A DNA stretch of 6,370 nt from Desulfobacterales bacterium (GCA_007135795.1 SLIE01000489.1:1-6370), one strand, 5' to 3'. Shown: positions 1-6,020, counted from the stretch's first letter. Notes: generated by a model from the letters alone, not told the origin. A program made the numbers and translations.

Positions 1-1387
1 ATGCGCGTTGCAGCACAGGTTCCGTTACACCTTTCTTAAGGTGTCCGACGACGTTGGATACTAACCTATCACGCTGTGCATCGTCCATGACCTTGCGCAC
101 CAACGTGCCGGCCTGTCCCCAGTCGTCATCGTCCTTTCTCAGGGTGTAGGCAGCGCGGACGAAGTCACCGCTGGCATTCCAAACCTCTACCTGGGGATAC
201 CGCTCGCCATCAGCCTGCGGACCGCCCTTCGAATTTGGTGCGTACACGGGGTCGGACACGTTTTCGACCCGCATCACGCCGTCCTTGCTGTAGCTATGCA
301 CGGGGCATTTCGGCCGGTTGACAGGAATCTGCTTATAATTGACCCCCAGGCGGGCACGGTGGGCGTCGGCATAGGAGAAAAGGCGGGCGAGCAGCATTTT
401 GTCCGGACTGACGCCGGTCCCCGGCACGAGGCTGTTCGGTTCAAACGCCGCCTGCTCGATCTCAGTGTGAAAGTCGGTCGGGTTGCGATTCAGTGTCAGC
501 CGTCCGACCTCCTGTTCCGGGTAGTCGCCGTGGGGCCACACCTTGGTCAGGTCGAAGGGGTTGAACCGGTAAGTCTCGGCTTCTTCAAAAGGCATAATCT
601 GCACCTTCAGTGTCCAACTGGGAAAGTCCCCCCGCTTGATCGCATCGAACAGGTCTCGCCGGTGATAGTCGGCATCAACGCCGGCCATCCGGTCGGCTTC
701 CTCCTGCGTCAGAAAATCGATCCCCTGGTCGGTCTTGAAGTGGTACTTCACCCAGAAGCGCTCGCCGTTCGCATTGACCCACATGTAGGTGTGGCTTCCA
801 TAGCCGTTCATGTTTCGCCAGGTCTTTGGAACGCCGCGGTCACCCATCAGCCACGTGACCTGGTGCGCCGATTCGGGCGACAGGGTCCAGAAATCCCACT
901 GCATGTCGTGATCGCGCAGGCCGCTGTCCGCACGGCGCTTCTGGGAGCGGATGAAGTGCTGGAACTTCATGGGATCACGTACGAAGAAGATCGGCGTGTT
1001 GTTCCCCACCAGGTCGAAATTCCCTTCGCTGGTGTAGAACTTGAGCGCAAAGCCGCGCGGGTCCCGCCATGTGTCGGGGCTGCCGCGCTCCCCGGCCACC
1101 GTGGAGAACCGGATCAGTGTATCTGTTTTCGTGCCCGGCTGGAACACCCCTGCCTTGGTGTAGGCGCTTACATCCTGAGTCACCTCGAAGTGACCGAAAG
1201 CCCCGGAACCCTTCGCGTGAGGTTGTCGCTCCGGAATTCGCTCCCGGTTAAAGTTGGCCATCTGCTCGATAAGGTAGTGATCCTGCAACAGGATGGGTCC
1301 GTCCGGCCCGACGGTGAGTGAAAACTCGTCGCTGGATACGGGGATCCCGGCATCGTTTGTCGTGGGTTTGCGGTTCTCATCTTTCAT
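1..1387 (-). CDS. katA: Monofunctional heme catalase, 3' end beyond the window
   Basis: Catalase disproportionates hydrogen peroxide to water and oxygen, normally as a cytoplasmic heme-b tetramer. Reading the minus strand from the ATG at 1387 gives 462 uninterrupted codons and no stop before the window edge. Small-subunit catalases are usually about 480-500 residues, so only a short C-terminal piece is missing. The distal-heme motif [13 protein letters not shown] carries the catalytic histidine (His57). The catalytic asparagine lies in VGNNTPIFF (residues 127-135). The proximal heme tyrosine is Tyr339 in [14 protein letters not shown]. His57 to Tyr339 is 282 residues, nearly the same as in bovine catalase (75 to 358). 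The start is fixed by a perfect AAGGAGG Shine-Dalgarno 7 bases upstream. It lies 97 bases downstream of perR on the same strand and may be co-transcribed with it or be a PerR target. Its third codon positions are strongly G/C rich compared with perR. Family assignment is secure; regulation is inferred. Confidence 0.97.
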   Translation of the reverse strand, partial: MKDENRKPTTNDAGIPVSSDEFSLTVGPDGPILLQDHYLIEQMANFNRERIPERQPHAKGSGAFGHFEVTQDVSAYTKAGVFQPGTKTDTLIRFSTVAGERGSPDTWRDPRGFALKFYTSEGNFDLVGNNTPIFFVRDPMKFQHFIRSQKRRADSGLRDHDMQWDFWTLSPESAHQVTWLMGDRGVPKTWRNMNGYGSHTYMWVNANGERFWVKYHFKTDQGIDFLTQEEADRMAGVDADYHRRDLFDAIKRGDFPSWTLKVQIMPFEEAETYRFNPFDLTKVWPHGDYPEQEVGRLTLNRNPTDFHTEIEQAAFEPNSLVPGTGVSPDKMLLARLFSYADAHRARLGVNYKQIPVNRPKCPVHSYSKDGVMRVENVSDPVYAPNSKGGPQADGERYPQVEVWNASGDFVRAAYTLRKDDDDWGQAGTLVRKVMDDAQRDRLVSNVVGHLKKGVTEPVLQRA

Positions 1388-1425
1388 GGTAAAACCTCCT
1401 TGGTTTTTAAATCAATTGCTTGCAT

Positions 1426-1454
1426 GTTGATAAGGGTTTCCGATCATCATCAAC
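1426..1454. promoter_or_regulatory. Inverted repeat in the perR-katA gap, possible katA control site
   Basis: The 97-base gap between perR and katA contains a perfect 6-bp inverted repeat, GTTGAT (1426-1431) and ATCAAC (1449-1454), separated by 17 bases. One further pair just inside can be added with a mismatch. Its position 39 bases before the katA start would suit a regulator site or the leader of a separate katA promoter. It is not AT-rich like a classical PerR box, and no clear -35/-10 pair accompanies it. No Rho-independent terminator was seen in this gap, so read-through from perR is possible. Weak call. Confidence 0.22.
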
Positions 1455-1484
1455 ACGCCAATGGTTTTTATTCCTGCTAACGGT

Positions 1485-1955
1485 TTATGCGCTTTTCATT
1501 TTGGTTTCGGTCGGTCTTTCTTCTTTTTTGCAGGCACCGCAAATACCAAAAAAGGTCAGTTGATGGGTCAGGACCGTGAAGTTCGTTTTATGGACCACCT
1601 CCTTTGTCATATCCTGTAAAGTGGTCAGGTCGGGATCAATAATCTTTCTGCATCGGATACAGATCACATGGGGATGCGGATAGGGTTTATTGCCGTCGTA
1701 ACGATTGCTGCCGACGGGGAAACCGAGTTCAAGGACTTCTCCCAGCGATTTGATCAGCATCACATTCCGGTACACGGTAGCCAGGCTCATGGTGGGATAG
1801 TCGTTTTTCAATTGCTCATATATTGTTTCAACACTCGGATGGCCTTTGCTTTCCGCCAGAATTTTAGCGATAGCCAATCGCTGGGGAGTTATCTTGTGAT
1901 CACTTGCCTTTAGCTTTTCAATGATGGTTTGAAATCGCTGCCCGAAATCGACCAT
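1485..1955 (-). CDS. perR: Fur-family peroxide-responsive repressor, PerR-like
   Basis: This 156-aa protein has the usual Fur-superfamily length and order: an N-terminal winged helix (about residues 8-80, with TPQRLAIAKIL and the recognition helix SLATVYRNVMLI) and a C-terminal dimerisation/metal domain. Two CxxC pairs, Cys99/Cys102 (CIRC) and Cys139/Cys142 (CGAC), should bind the structural zinc. Residues matching the Bacillus subtilis PerR regulatory site (His37, Asp85, His91, His93, Asp104) are His39, Asp87, His94, His96 and Asp107. Aspartate rather than glutamate at the last position is typical of peroxide-sensing members. The spacing from Asp87 to the HPH motif is one residue longer than in B. 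subtilis. The start at 1955 has an AAGGA ribosome-binding site 9 bases upstream. PerR with Fe(II) represses until H2O2 oxidises a histidine ligand; the adjacent catalase is the expected target. A generic Fur role cannot be excluded. Confidence 0.9.
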   Translation of the reverse strand: MVDFGQRFQTIIEKLKASDHKITPQRLAIAKILAESKGHPSVETIYEQLKNDYPTMSLATVYRNVMLIKSLGEVLELGFPVGSNRYDGNKPYPHPHVICIRCRKIIDPDLTTLQDMTKEVVHKTNFTVLTHQLTFFGICGACKKEERPTETKMKSA

Positions 1956-1987
1956 TATCCGGAATCCTTGCTTTTAATTGGTAGACA

Positions 1988-2004
1988 AGATTAATTGATA
2001 ATCT
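1988..2004. promoter_or_regulatory. 17-bp palindrome over the perR promoter, candidate PerR operator
   Basis: AGATTA (1988-1993) and TAATCT (1999-2004) are perfect 6-bp inverted arms around a 5-base centre. The AT-rich dyad, with a half-site like GATTAAT, resembles the general design of Fur/PerR boxes, but matches the B. subtilis PerR consensus only partly. It overlaps the proposed -10 box of perR and would block transcription if occupied. A second, offset inverted pair, GACAA (1984-1988) and TTGTC (2008-2012), surrounds it. TTGTC is also repeated directly at 2016-2020. Autoregulation by PerR is inferred from position. Sharing of the site with the divergent flavoprotein gene is also possible. 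Confidence 0.45.
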
Positions 2005-2022
2005 ATATTGTCAGGTTGTCAA
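1995..2022 (-). promoter_or_regulatory. perR promoter
   Basis: On the minus strand a perfect -35 hexamer TTGACA (2017-2022) is followed after 16 bases by TATCAA (1995-2000), a 4/6 match to the -10 consensus. Transcription would begin near 1988, leaving an untranslated leader of roughly 30 bases before the perR ATG. The -10 box lies inside the 17-bp palindrome. The -10 assignment is less sure than the -35, because neighbouring AT-rich hexamers could serve instead. Confidence 0.5.
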
Positions 2023-2199
2023 AAAAAATATTGAGTCCCTTTCCAATCCCGCCAATCGCCGACACCAGTCACAGTCGCATCAATTGTTGCCATGGCTTGC
2101 GATGAATAATGTCCCTCCTTAATATTTCAAATTAATATGCATTTGCCTGCTTTGTGCCACTTTCTGTATTTATTTTGCAAATTAAAGGGGGGGCTAACC

Positions 2200-3594
2200 A
2201 TGGCGATTCAAATCAGTCAGAGTGCCTTGAAAGATTTTCAAAGCGTTTTTTCAGGGGAGATCATCCTTCCCGAACATCCGGGCTATGATGAATCCCGAAA
2301 GATATTCAATGCGATGATCAATAAGCGTCCGGGCATTATCGCCCAATGCGCCAAGGTGGAGGATGTGAAGCGTGCAGTTTCATTTGGCCGAGAATTTAAC
2401 CTTGAGATCGCGGTTCGTGGTGGTGGGCACAGCGTTGCCGGTAAGGGACTCACCGAAGGGGGCCTGATGATCGACTTGCGACGAATGAATGCAGTGGCGG
2501 TGGATCCCGGGGCTAAAACAGTAACAGCAGAGGGCGGCGCGACCATGGGACATCTTGATCGCGCCACTGCTCAACACGGACTTGCGACAACGGGCGGCAG
2601 AGTTTCCACAACCGGGGTAGGGGGGTATGCCCTTGGCGGGGGAGATGGCTGGCTTGCACGCAAAATGGGCCTCGCCTGCGACAATCTCGTCTCCGTCACT
2701 CTTGTGACGGCCGAAAGCCAGGTGATACGCGCAAATGAGAAGGAAAATCCGGAACTGTTCTGGGCCCTCCATGGGGGAGGCGGTAATTTTGGGGTGGCGA
2801 CGTCCCTCACTTTCAACCTGCATGAACTGTCAGTGGTGACCGTCTGGTTGCTTCTGTGGCGCCCCGAGGCCGGACCGGATGTCATACGAGCCTATCGAAA
2901 CTATATGGCGTCAGCCCCCGATGAAGTCGGCGGGGGGAGTGTGTATCTGACTGCACCGGAAGAAGCATTTGTTCCGGAACATCTTATTGGCAAACTTGCA
3001 CTGGGTGTTTTGATCATTTATGCCGGACCTGAGGAAAAGGCACGTGAAGCCGTTGCGCCGATACTTTCGCTGGAACATGAGGGACAGTTTATGGAAGAAA
3101 TGCAATATGCAGAGATGCAGCACATGCTCGACGATCCTCCCGGGTACAGGAACTACTGGTCGGCCGAATATCTTGATGCCTTTCCGGATGAAGCCGTTGA
3201 TCTTTACTGTGCCCGGGCTTATGAGATGCTCGTACCTTCGCCGTCCCAGCAAGTTTTAATTCCTCAAAGGGGTGCAATTGCGCGGGGTCCCGCACACTAT
3301 CCGATCCCATGGCGGCACGCATCCTGGTGTGTGCATCCCCTTGGTATGTGGGAAAATTCCGTTGAAGATAACCATGGAAGACAGTGGGTCAAAAATATCA
3401 GAGAAGATCTGAAACCATGGGTAAGCGGGGCAACCTACCTTAACTTTATTGGCGAAGAGGGTGCGGATCGACTTGTGGCCGGTTTTGGGCGTGAAAATTT
3501 GGCAAAGCTCTCTAAGATAAAATCACAGTATGACCCGGACAACATTTTTCATTTGAACCACAATATCATGCCGGCTGATGGCGATTCAGTTTAA
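2200..3594 (+). CDS. FAD-binding oxidoreductase, berberine-bridge-enzyme-like
   Basis: A 464-aa flavoprotein with an N-terminal PP-loop FAD-binding domain (FAD_binding_4 type, about residues 40-215) and the short C-terminal BBE module. RGGGHS places His77 where this family attaches FAD through an 8-alpha-histidyl bond. The second covalent position, a cysteine in doubly linked members, is Val/Ser here (135-136, within GGRVSTTGVGGYALGGG), so a singly linked FAD is predicted. The C-terminus has the typical TYLNFIGEEG and IKSQYDPDNIFHLN motifs. No signal peptide or membrane segment is evident, so a cytoplasmic location is likely. The start at 2200 is chosen because a GGGGGGG Shine-Dalgarno ends 6 bases before it; an in-frame ATG at 2137 would add 21 residues but has no ribosome site. 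Substrate unknown: relatives oxidise alcohols, sugars or amines, often with O2 giving H2O2. It diverges from perR across 244 bases, which suggests a link to peroxide metabolism but does not prove it. Confidence 0.93.
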   Translation: MAIQISQSALKDFQSVFSGEIILPEHPGYDESRKIFNAMINKRPGIIAQCAKVEDVKRAVSFGREFNLEIAVRGGGHSVAGKGLTEGGLMIDLRRMNAVAVDPGAKTVTAEGGATMGHLDRATAQHGLATTGGRVSTTGVGGYALGGGDGWLARKMGLACDNLVSVTLVTAESQVIRANEKENPELFWALHGGGGNFGVATSLTFNLHELSVVTVWLLLWRPEAGPDVIRAYRNYMASAPDEVGGGSVYLTAPEEAFVPEHLIGKLALGVLIIYAGPEEKAREAVAPILSLEHEGQFMEEMQYAEMQHMLDDPPGYRNYWSAEYLDAFPDEAVDLYCARAYEMLVPSPSQQVLIPQRGAIARGPAHYPIPWRHASWCVHPLGMWENSVEDNHGRQWVKNIREDLKPWVSGATYLNFIGEEGADRLVAGFGRENLAKLSKIKSQYDPDNIFHLNHNIMPADGDSV

Positions 3595-3618
3595 TTGATT
3601 CAATAATTATGTTTTGCT

Positions 3619-3652
3619 CACCTGCCCCCCTTCAGGAGGGACCCGGCAGGTG
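3619..3652 (+). terminator. Strong hairpin after the flavoprotein gene
   Basis: CACCTGCC (3619-3626) and GGCAGGTG (3645-3652) are perfect 8-bp inverted arms. Inside the loop, CCCT and AGGG can add a second short stem with an asymmetric bulge. It starts 24 bases after the flavoprotein stop codon, a usual place for transcript ends. Neither strand has a T-run after the stem, so it is not a classical intrinsic terminator. It could stabilise the mRNA 3' end, act with Rho, or serve the convergent gene pair. Confidence 0.45.
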
Positions 3653-3883
3653 CGAGTATTCATTCGATTTGCATTGACCGGAAATGTCCTGCGCGTTATC
3701 CGTATGCTGATCTCTATCGTTGTCACCATAAGGATAATCATCAGTCGGGATCATGTTCCGTGCCCTGATTCCGAACCAGCTGGGCGAAAGTCCGGTCGTG
3801 GTCGCCTTTTTCAAAGCGATGACTGCGTCCGGACACCCGCCCGGTGCCATATTTCGATTACAGGACTTTTTGCCGCCGGATCT
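3653..3883. other. Intergenic stretch between convergent genes
   Basis: This 231-base stretch lies between the flavoprotein hairpin and the end of the carbonic-anhydrase-like gene. It holds one further imperfect inverted repeat, TTATCCGTATG (3696-3706) against CATAAGGATAA (3727-3737), 10 of 11 paired, with a 20-base loop and no T-run. Reading frames are open on both strands (3632-3850 minus; 3614-3982 plus), but neither has a ribosome-binding site, a recognisable domain or a believable start, and the plus one runs antisense into the next gene. I see no convincing gene. Confidence 0.5.
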
Positions 3884-4471
3884 TCAGTTTTCAGACTGCC
3901 GGGACCGTTTCTTGAGGTATTCCTCACGAAGTCTGCGCGTTGCTTCCCAAACCTCCCGCATGTATTCTTGTTCCTTAGGTGAAACGAGTCGAAGGTTTAA
4001 TACATCCGTGGAAGATCGAATCAAACTTCCTGCCGGAATATAGGCGTATGTCTCAACTTTGCTATGCATTACCATGGCACCCAAGCCCACCCAAACGGTC
4101 GATTCCAGATCACTGCTGAAAATGGTGCAGCGTATGGAAAGGAAGCACTCTTCACCGATGGTGCAGGGACCATGGATGGTTACTCCGTGACCGACCGATG
4201 TCCGTGCCCCGATTGTCACCCGGGCACCGCCCTGGCTGTGAATTATCACACCATCTTGTATATTGACTTCCTCGCCGATTTCGATCGTTTCCACTGTGCC
4301 GTCCGGTCCGCGTTCATCGGATCGGATTATAGCCATCGGCGCAACAAAGACATCTTTGCCGATGACTACCTTTCCGATGATCTGGGCGGACGGGTCAATG
4401 AGTGCCGTGGGGTGGATCTCGGGGTAATCGCCCAAAAGGTTGGGACGGATATTGCTAAATTGATGCGGCAT
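3884..4471 (-). CDS. Gamma-class carbonic anhydrase-like left-handed beta-helix protein
   Basis: This 195-aa protein is built from hexapeptide repeats ([LIV]-G-x-x type, about residues 19-155), which fold as a left-handed beta-helix and trimerise. Histidines align with the zinc ligands of Methanosarcina Cam (His81, 117, 122): His78 in IIHSQGG, and His95 and His100 in GHGVTIHGP, with the same 5-residue spacing. RSDE (50-53) and NIQDG (70-74) match the conserved Arg/Asp and Gln/Asp around the active site. The acidic loop of Cam and the glutamate following its first zinc histidine are absent, as in CamH/YrdA-like members. The C-terminus is a charged helix (EYMREVWEATRRLREEYLKK). Predicted role: reversible CO2 hydration in the cytoplasm. 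Some proteins of this fold are acyltransferases or of unknown activity, so the activity is likely, not certain. The start at 4471 has a GGAG ribosome site 7 bases upstream. It is a single gene, convergent with the flavoprotein. Confidence 0.88.
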   Translation of the reverse strand: MPHQFSNIRPNLLGDYPEIHPTALIDPSAQIIGKVVIGKDVFVAPMAIIRSDERGPDGTVETIEIGEEVNIQDGVIIHSQGGARVTIGARTSVGHGVTIHGPCTIGEECFLSIRCTIFSSDLESTVWVGLGAMVMHSKVETYAYIPAGSLIRSSTDVLNLRLVSPKEQEYMREVWEATRRLREEYLKKRSRQSEN

Positions 4472-4566
4472 GATGTGTCTCCTTTAAAGATAAATTTAAA
4501 ACAACAGTATCTCGGTCTGACATCCTTGTCTATCGTTAACATAACGGTTTCGAGGGTTAATGGTTT

Positions 4567-4572
4567 ATTATA
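4567..4572 (-). promoter_or_regulatory. Candidate -10 box for the carbonic-anhydrase-like gene
   Basis: A perfect TATAAT occurs on the minus strand 95 bases upstream of the ATG at 4471. No good -35 hexamer sits at 16-18 bases; the nearest TTG-type hexamer (TTGTCG) is 20 bases away. If used, the transcript would carry a leader of about 85-90 bases, in which I see no clear riboswitch-like structure. Confidence 0.3.
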
Positions 4573-4587
4573 AAAACTGTAACTCAA

Positions 4588-5194
4588 TTAAACGACAACA
4601 TATTTTATCACATTTCAGCAATACTGCAAGATTTTCATTTGTTGCTGAGCCTGCTGGCTGACCGGCTTGAAATGATTTTGTGTGGCGTGTTCATATCAGG
4701 ATGGATGCATGTATTATTTTTGATGATATGAAATCTATCGAAAGGTTGCCTTCATCTTTATTCCGGAAAGACTCAATACGAATCAAAAGTGAATCATGGC
4801 GGTAGATTTTTATCGCTATGATATGATCGCATAGGATTTTTCGAAAGCCAATTTGGATATTGTCTATTATCTTGAAACGGGAAAGCTGAAAATAATTGAT
4901 GGTTGCAGGTATTACGCCGGAAATCATGGGTTTGACCCGGATCGGACGGTTGGGATTTGGCAAAAAGAGACCGAAAAAGCCATTTCAGAAAACTTAATGC
5001 ACTGCGTGTTGTTGGGGAGGCTACCTTATCACTTGGAAAGCCGGAATTAGCGGAAAACTGATTCGGTATGAAAATATCATGAATCAGGGTTTTTTAAAAA
5101 TAACCATTTGTTTCTTATGTTATTTATGAACCACAGGGTGGGGCAGGAGGTTTATCAGTAAGACTGAATTCGCCTCTGAGTTATTAAAGGCGAT
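4588..5194. other. AT-rich gene-poor stretch
   Basis: No convincing intact gene is seen here. It contains a 7-bp inverted repeat TCAGCAA/TTGCTGA (4615-4621 and 4642-4648, 20-base loop). It also holds a pair of overlapping interrupted plus-strand frames (4701-4805 and 4796-5050) that may be a decayed gene, and a strong Shine-Dalgarno-like AGGAGG at 5145-5150 not followed by a usable start codon. A minus-strand frame at 4691-4963 is Ile-rich, starts at TTG without a ribosome site and is probably chance. Confidence 0.5.
4796..5050 (+). pseudogene. Possible decayed coding sequence with in-frame stop
   Basis: From the ATG at 4796 the frame reads MAVDFYRYDMIA, meets TAG at 4832-4834, and then stays open for 71 further codons to TAG at 5048. 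The downstream part has a protein-like mix of residues (for example LDIVYYLETGKLKIIDG and FDPDRTVGIWQKETEKAI). A 34-codon frame at 4701-4805 (MDACIIFDDMKSIERLPSSL...) overlaps its start in another frame. Together they could be remains of one gene broken by a frameshift and a nonsense change. No family was recognised and no ribosome site is convincing, so chance open frames in AT-rich DNA remain a real alternative. Confidence 0.2.
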
Positions 5195-5243
5195 TCACGG
5201 AATTGCAAAACAGGATTTATCGGAAAGCTGTACTATGAAATGA
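5145..5243 (+). other. Shine-Dalgarno followed by a small open frame lacking a start codon
   Basis: AGGAGG (5145-5150) is a perfect ribosome-binding core. The frame that follows it (codons through ATC AGT AAG ACT GAA) runs open to TGA at 5241 and encodes about 30 residues ending KAIHGIAKQDLSESCTMK. No ATG, GTG or TTG stands at the right distance; the expected place reads ATCAGTAAG, which could be a damaged ATGAG-like start. It may be a dead small gene, one using a rare start codon, or coincidence. Confidence 0.2.
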
Positions 5244-5458
5244 ACTGAGAGGACCGTAATTAAGCGTTGTGGGAAGAGGGAACCGAATGGGACAAGCCGG
5301 GGTAAGCTCCCCCCAGGCTTGTCCTTGCTTGGCTCTGGAATTTCCCGGAACCATTTGCCCTTTATTCCAACTGCCATGGCGTCACACCATCGTGTTCCCA
5401 CCAAAAACAGGACAAACGCACCACAATCCTCAAAAATGATTTCCTCGTTACGTGCCAT
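5195..5458 (-). CDS. Hypothetical 87-aa protein, doubtful
   Basis: An ATG at 5458 preceded by CAGGAAG (close spacing, about 5 bases from GGA) opens an 87-codon frame 19 bases after the stop of the 24-aa micro-protein, so the two could be co-transcribed. No domain was recognised. The N-terminal half (EEIIFEDCGAFVLFLVGTRWCDAMAVGIKGKWFREIPEPS) looks protein-like and has a short hydrophobic run at about residues 12-21. The middle is encoded by a large perfect hairpin (5290-5324) that would be unusual inside a real gene. The true protein may be shorter, a remnant, or absent. Confidence 0.28.
   Translation of the reverse strand: MARNEEIIFEDCGAFVLFLVGTRWCDAMAVGIKGKWFREIPEPSKDKPGGSLPRLVPFGSLFPQRLITVLSVHFIVQLSDKSCFAIP
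5290..5324. terminator. Large hairpin, 9-bp perfect stem with inner G4/C4 stem
   Basis: GGACAAGCC (5290-5298) pairs perfectly with GGCTTGTCC (5316-5324). Inside, GGGG (5299-5302) can pair with CCCC (5309-5312), leaving loop TAAGCT and a 3-base bulge. This is the most stable-looking fold in the window. On the plus strand it is followed by TTGCTT, a poor T-run, and on the minus strand by CATTCGG. It could be a weak terminator reading plus, a transcript-end structure or a mobile-repeat remnant. No other copy is present in the window. Confidence 0.4.
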
Positions 5459-5477
5459 TACTTCCTGACATCAACCA

Positions 5478-5552
5478 TTAAAAAACACCAAGAAGCCAGA
5501 GAATGATAATCAGTGAAATCGGAACGCCGAGCAGCCATAAGATGATAGGCAT
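5478..5552 (-). CDS. 24-aa hydrophobic micro-protein, single membrane segment
   Basis: The minus strand carries an excellent ribosome site (AAAAGGAGAG) whose AGGAG ends 7 bases before ATG at 5552. It is followed by 24 codons and TAA at 5478. The peptide begins MPIILWLLGVP and ends IILWLLGVF; it is almost entirely Ile, Leu, Val, Trp and Gly with no charged residue. The ILWLLGV block occurs twice, giving an internal duplication around Pro11-Ser13. It should span the inner membrane once as a helix. Very short proteins of this style recur, to my recollection, in proteobacterial genomes as uncharacterised small membrane proteins; function unknown. The good Shine-Dalgarno, the low-complexity but clearly membrane-like composition and a candidate upstream promoter make it more than chance. 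Possible co-transcription with the 87-aa frame downstream. Confidence 0.68.
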   Translation of the reverse strand: MPIILWLLGVPISLIIILWLLGVF

Positions 5553-5616
5553 AATTTCTCTCCTTTTATTTGTCTACTGGGTTTATGGATCGGGGCAGAT
5601 CCCGAACCCTTTTGTG

Positions 5617-5646
5617 ATCATAATAATGAAAACGGCATCCCGACAA
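5617..5646 (-). promoter_or_regulatory. Candidate promoter for the 24-aa micro-protein
   Basis: On the minus strand TTGTCG (5641-5646) and TATGAT (5617-5622, 5/6 match) are separated by 18 bases. Transcription would start near 5610, giving a leader of about 55-60 bases. That leader includes a small dyad, TCGGG/CCCGA with a 6-base loop, around 5590-5605. The -35 match is only partial. Confidence 0.33.
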
Positions 5647-6020
5647 AATAATATCAATCCTGTATCTTCACCTAAATTCTTATGTAATCATATCCCGCAA
5701 TACCCGCAGACAAAAAATGTTTATCAGAAACCCGCAACTCCGTGTCCCCGTGTTTAATCTTATGTGGAACAGTCAACCAAGATTCAAAGTTTAAAGGGGT
5801 CTGGTATATCAAAATTTATGATGTCGCTAAAAATCCCATATAGTATGCGGGAGCGATTTTATATCCACTCGGAATTAAATCACTATGCCTTGTATATGGA
5901 ATTTTTAATTTAGGCATATTCACCGTTTGTGCGGTTTTTACGAGTGCATCAATGCTGGATTTGGCATAACGGACGATACGGCAATGTCGGACTTCCGAAG
6001 CTATCTTAAAAATTTGTTTT

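Noticed and set aside
296..1321. Long plus-strand open frame (341 codons) opposite the catalase
   Set aside because: It is antisense to katA, whose minus-strand reading has every catalase motif. GC-rich codon use on the minus strand leaves the opposite frame open by chance.
2118..2140. Direct repeat TTAATAT twice upstream of the flavoprotein gene
   Set aside because: It is short and AT-rich, so a chance repeat is likely. No clear -35/-10 pair could be tied to it.
2137..2199. Upstream in-frame ATG that would extend the flavoprotein by 21 residues
   Set aside because: It has no ribosome site, and the extension (MHLPALCHFLYLF...) is not a convincing signal peptide. The ATG at 2200 has a strong Shine-Dalgarno.
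2380..2823. Minus-strand open frames opposite the flavoprotein
   Set aside because: They lie fully within a well-supported gene and have no ribosome site or domain.
3632..3850. 72-codon minus-strand frame downstream of the carbonic-anhydrase-like gene
   Set aside because: It has no ribosome-binding site, ends inside the strong hairpin and shows no recognisable domain.
4064..4573. 169-codon plus-strand frame opposite the carbonic-anhydrase-like gene
   Set aside because: It is antisense to a gene with clear family motifs and a good start; the translated product has no recognisable features.
4691..4963. 90-codon minus-strand frame
   Set aside because: It would start at TTG without a Shine-Dalgarno and is Ile-rich, as expected for chance translation of AT-rich DNA.
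5503..5757. 84-codon plus-strand frame with a hydrophobic run
   Set aside because: Its start is antisense to the 24-aa micro-protein, which has the better ribosome site. The rest is Asn/Pro-rich with no protein character.
5818..5913. 31-codon plus-strand frame beginning MMSLKIPYSM
   Set aside because: The only purine-rich stretch is about 20 bases upstream, too far for a ribosome site; no other support.
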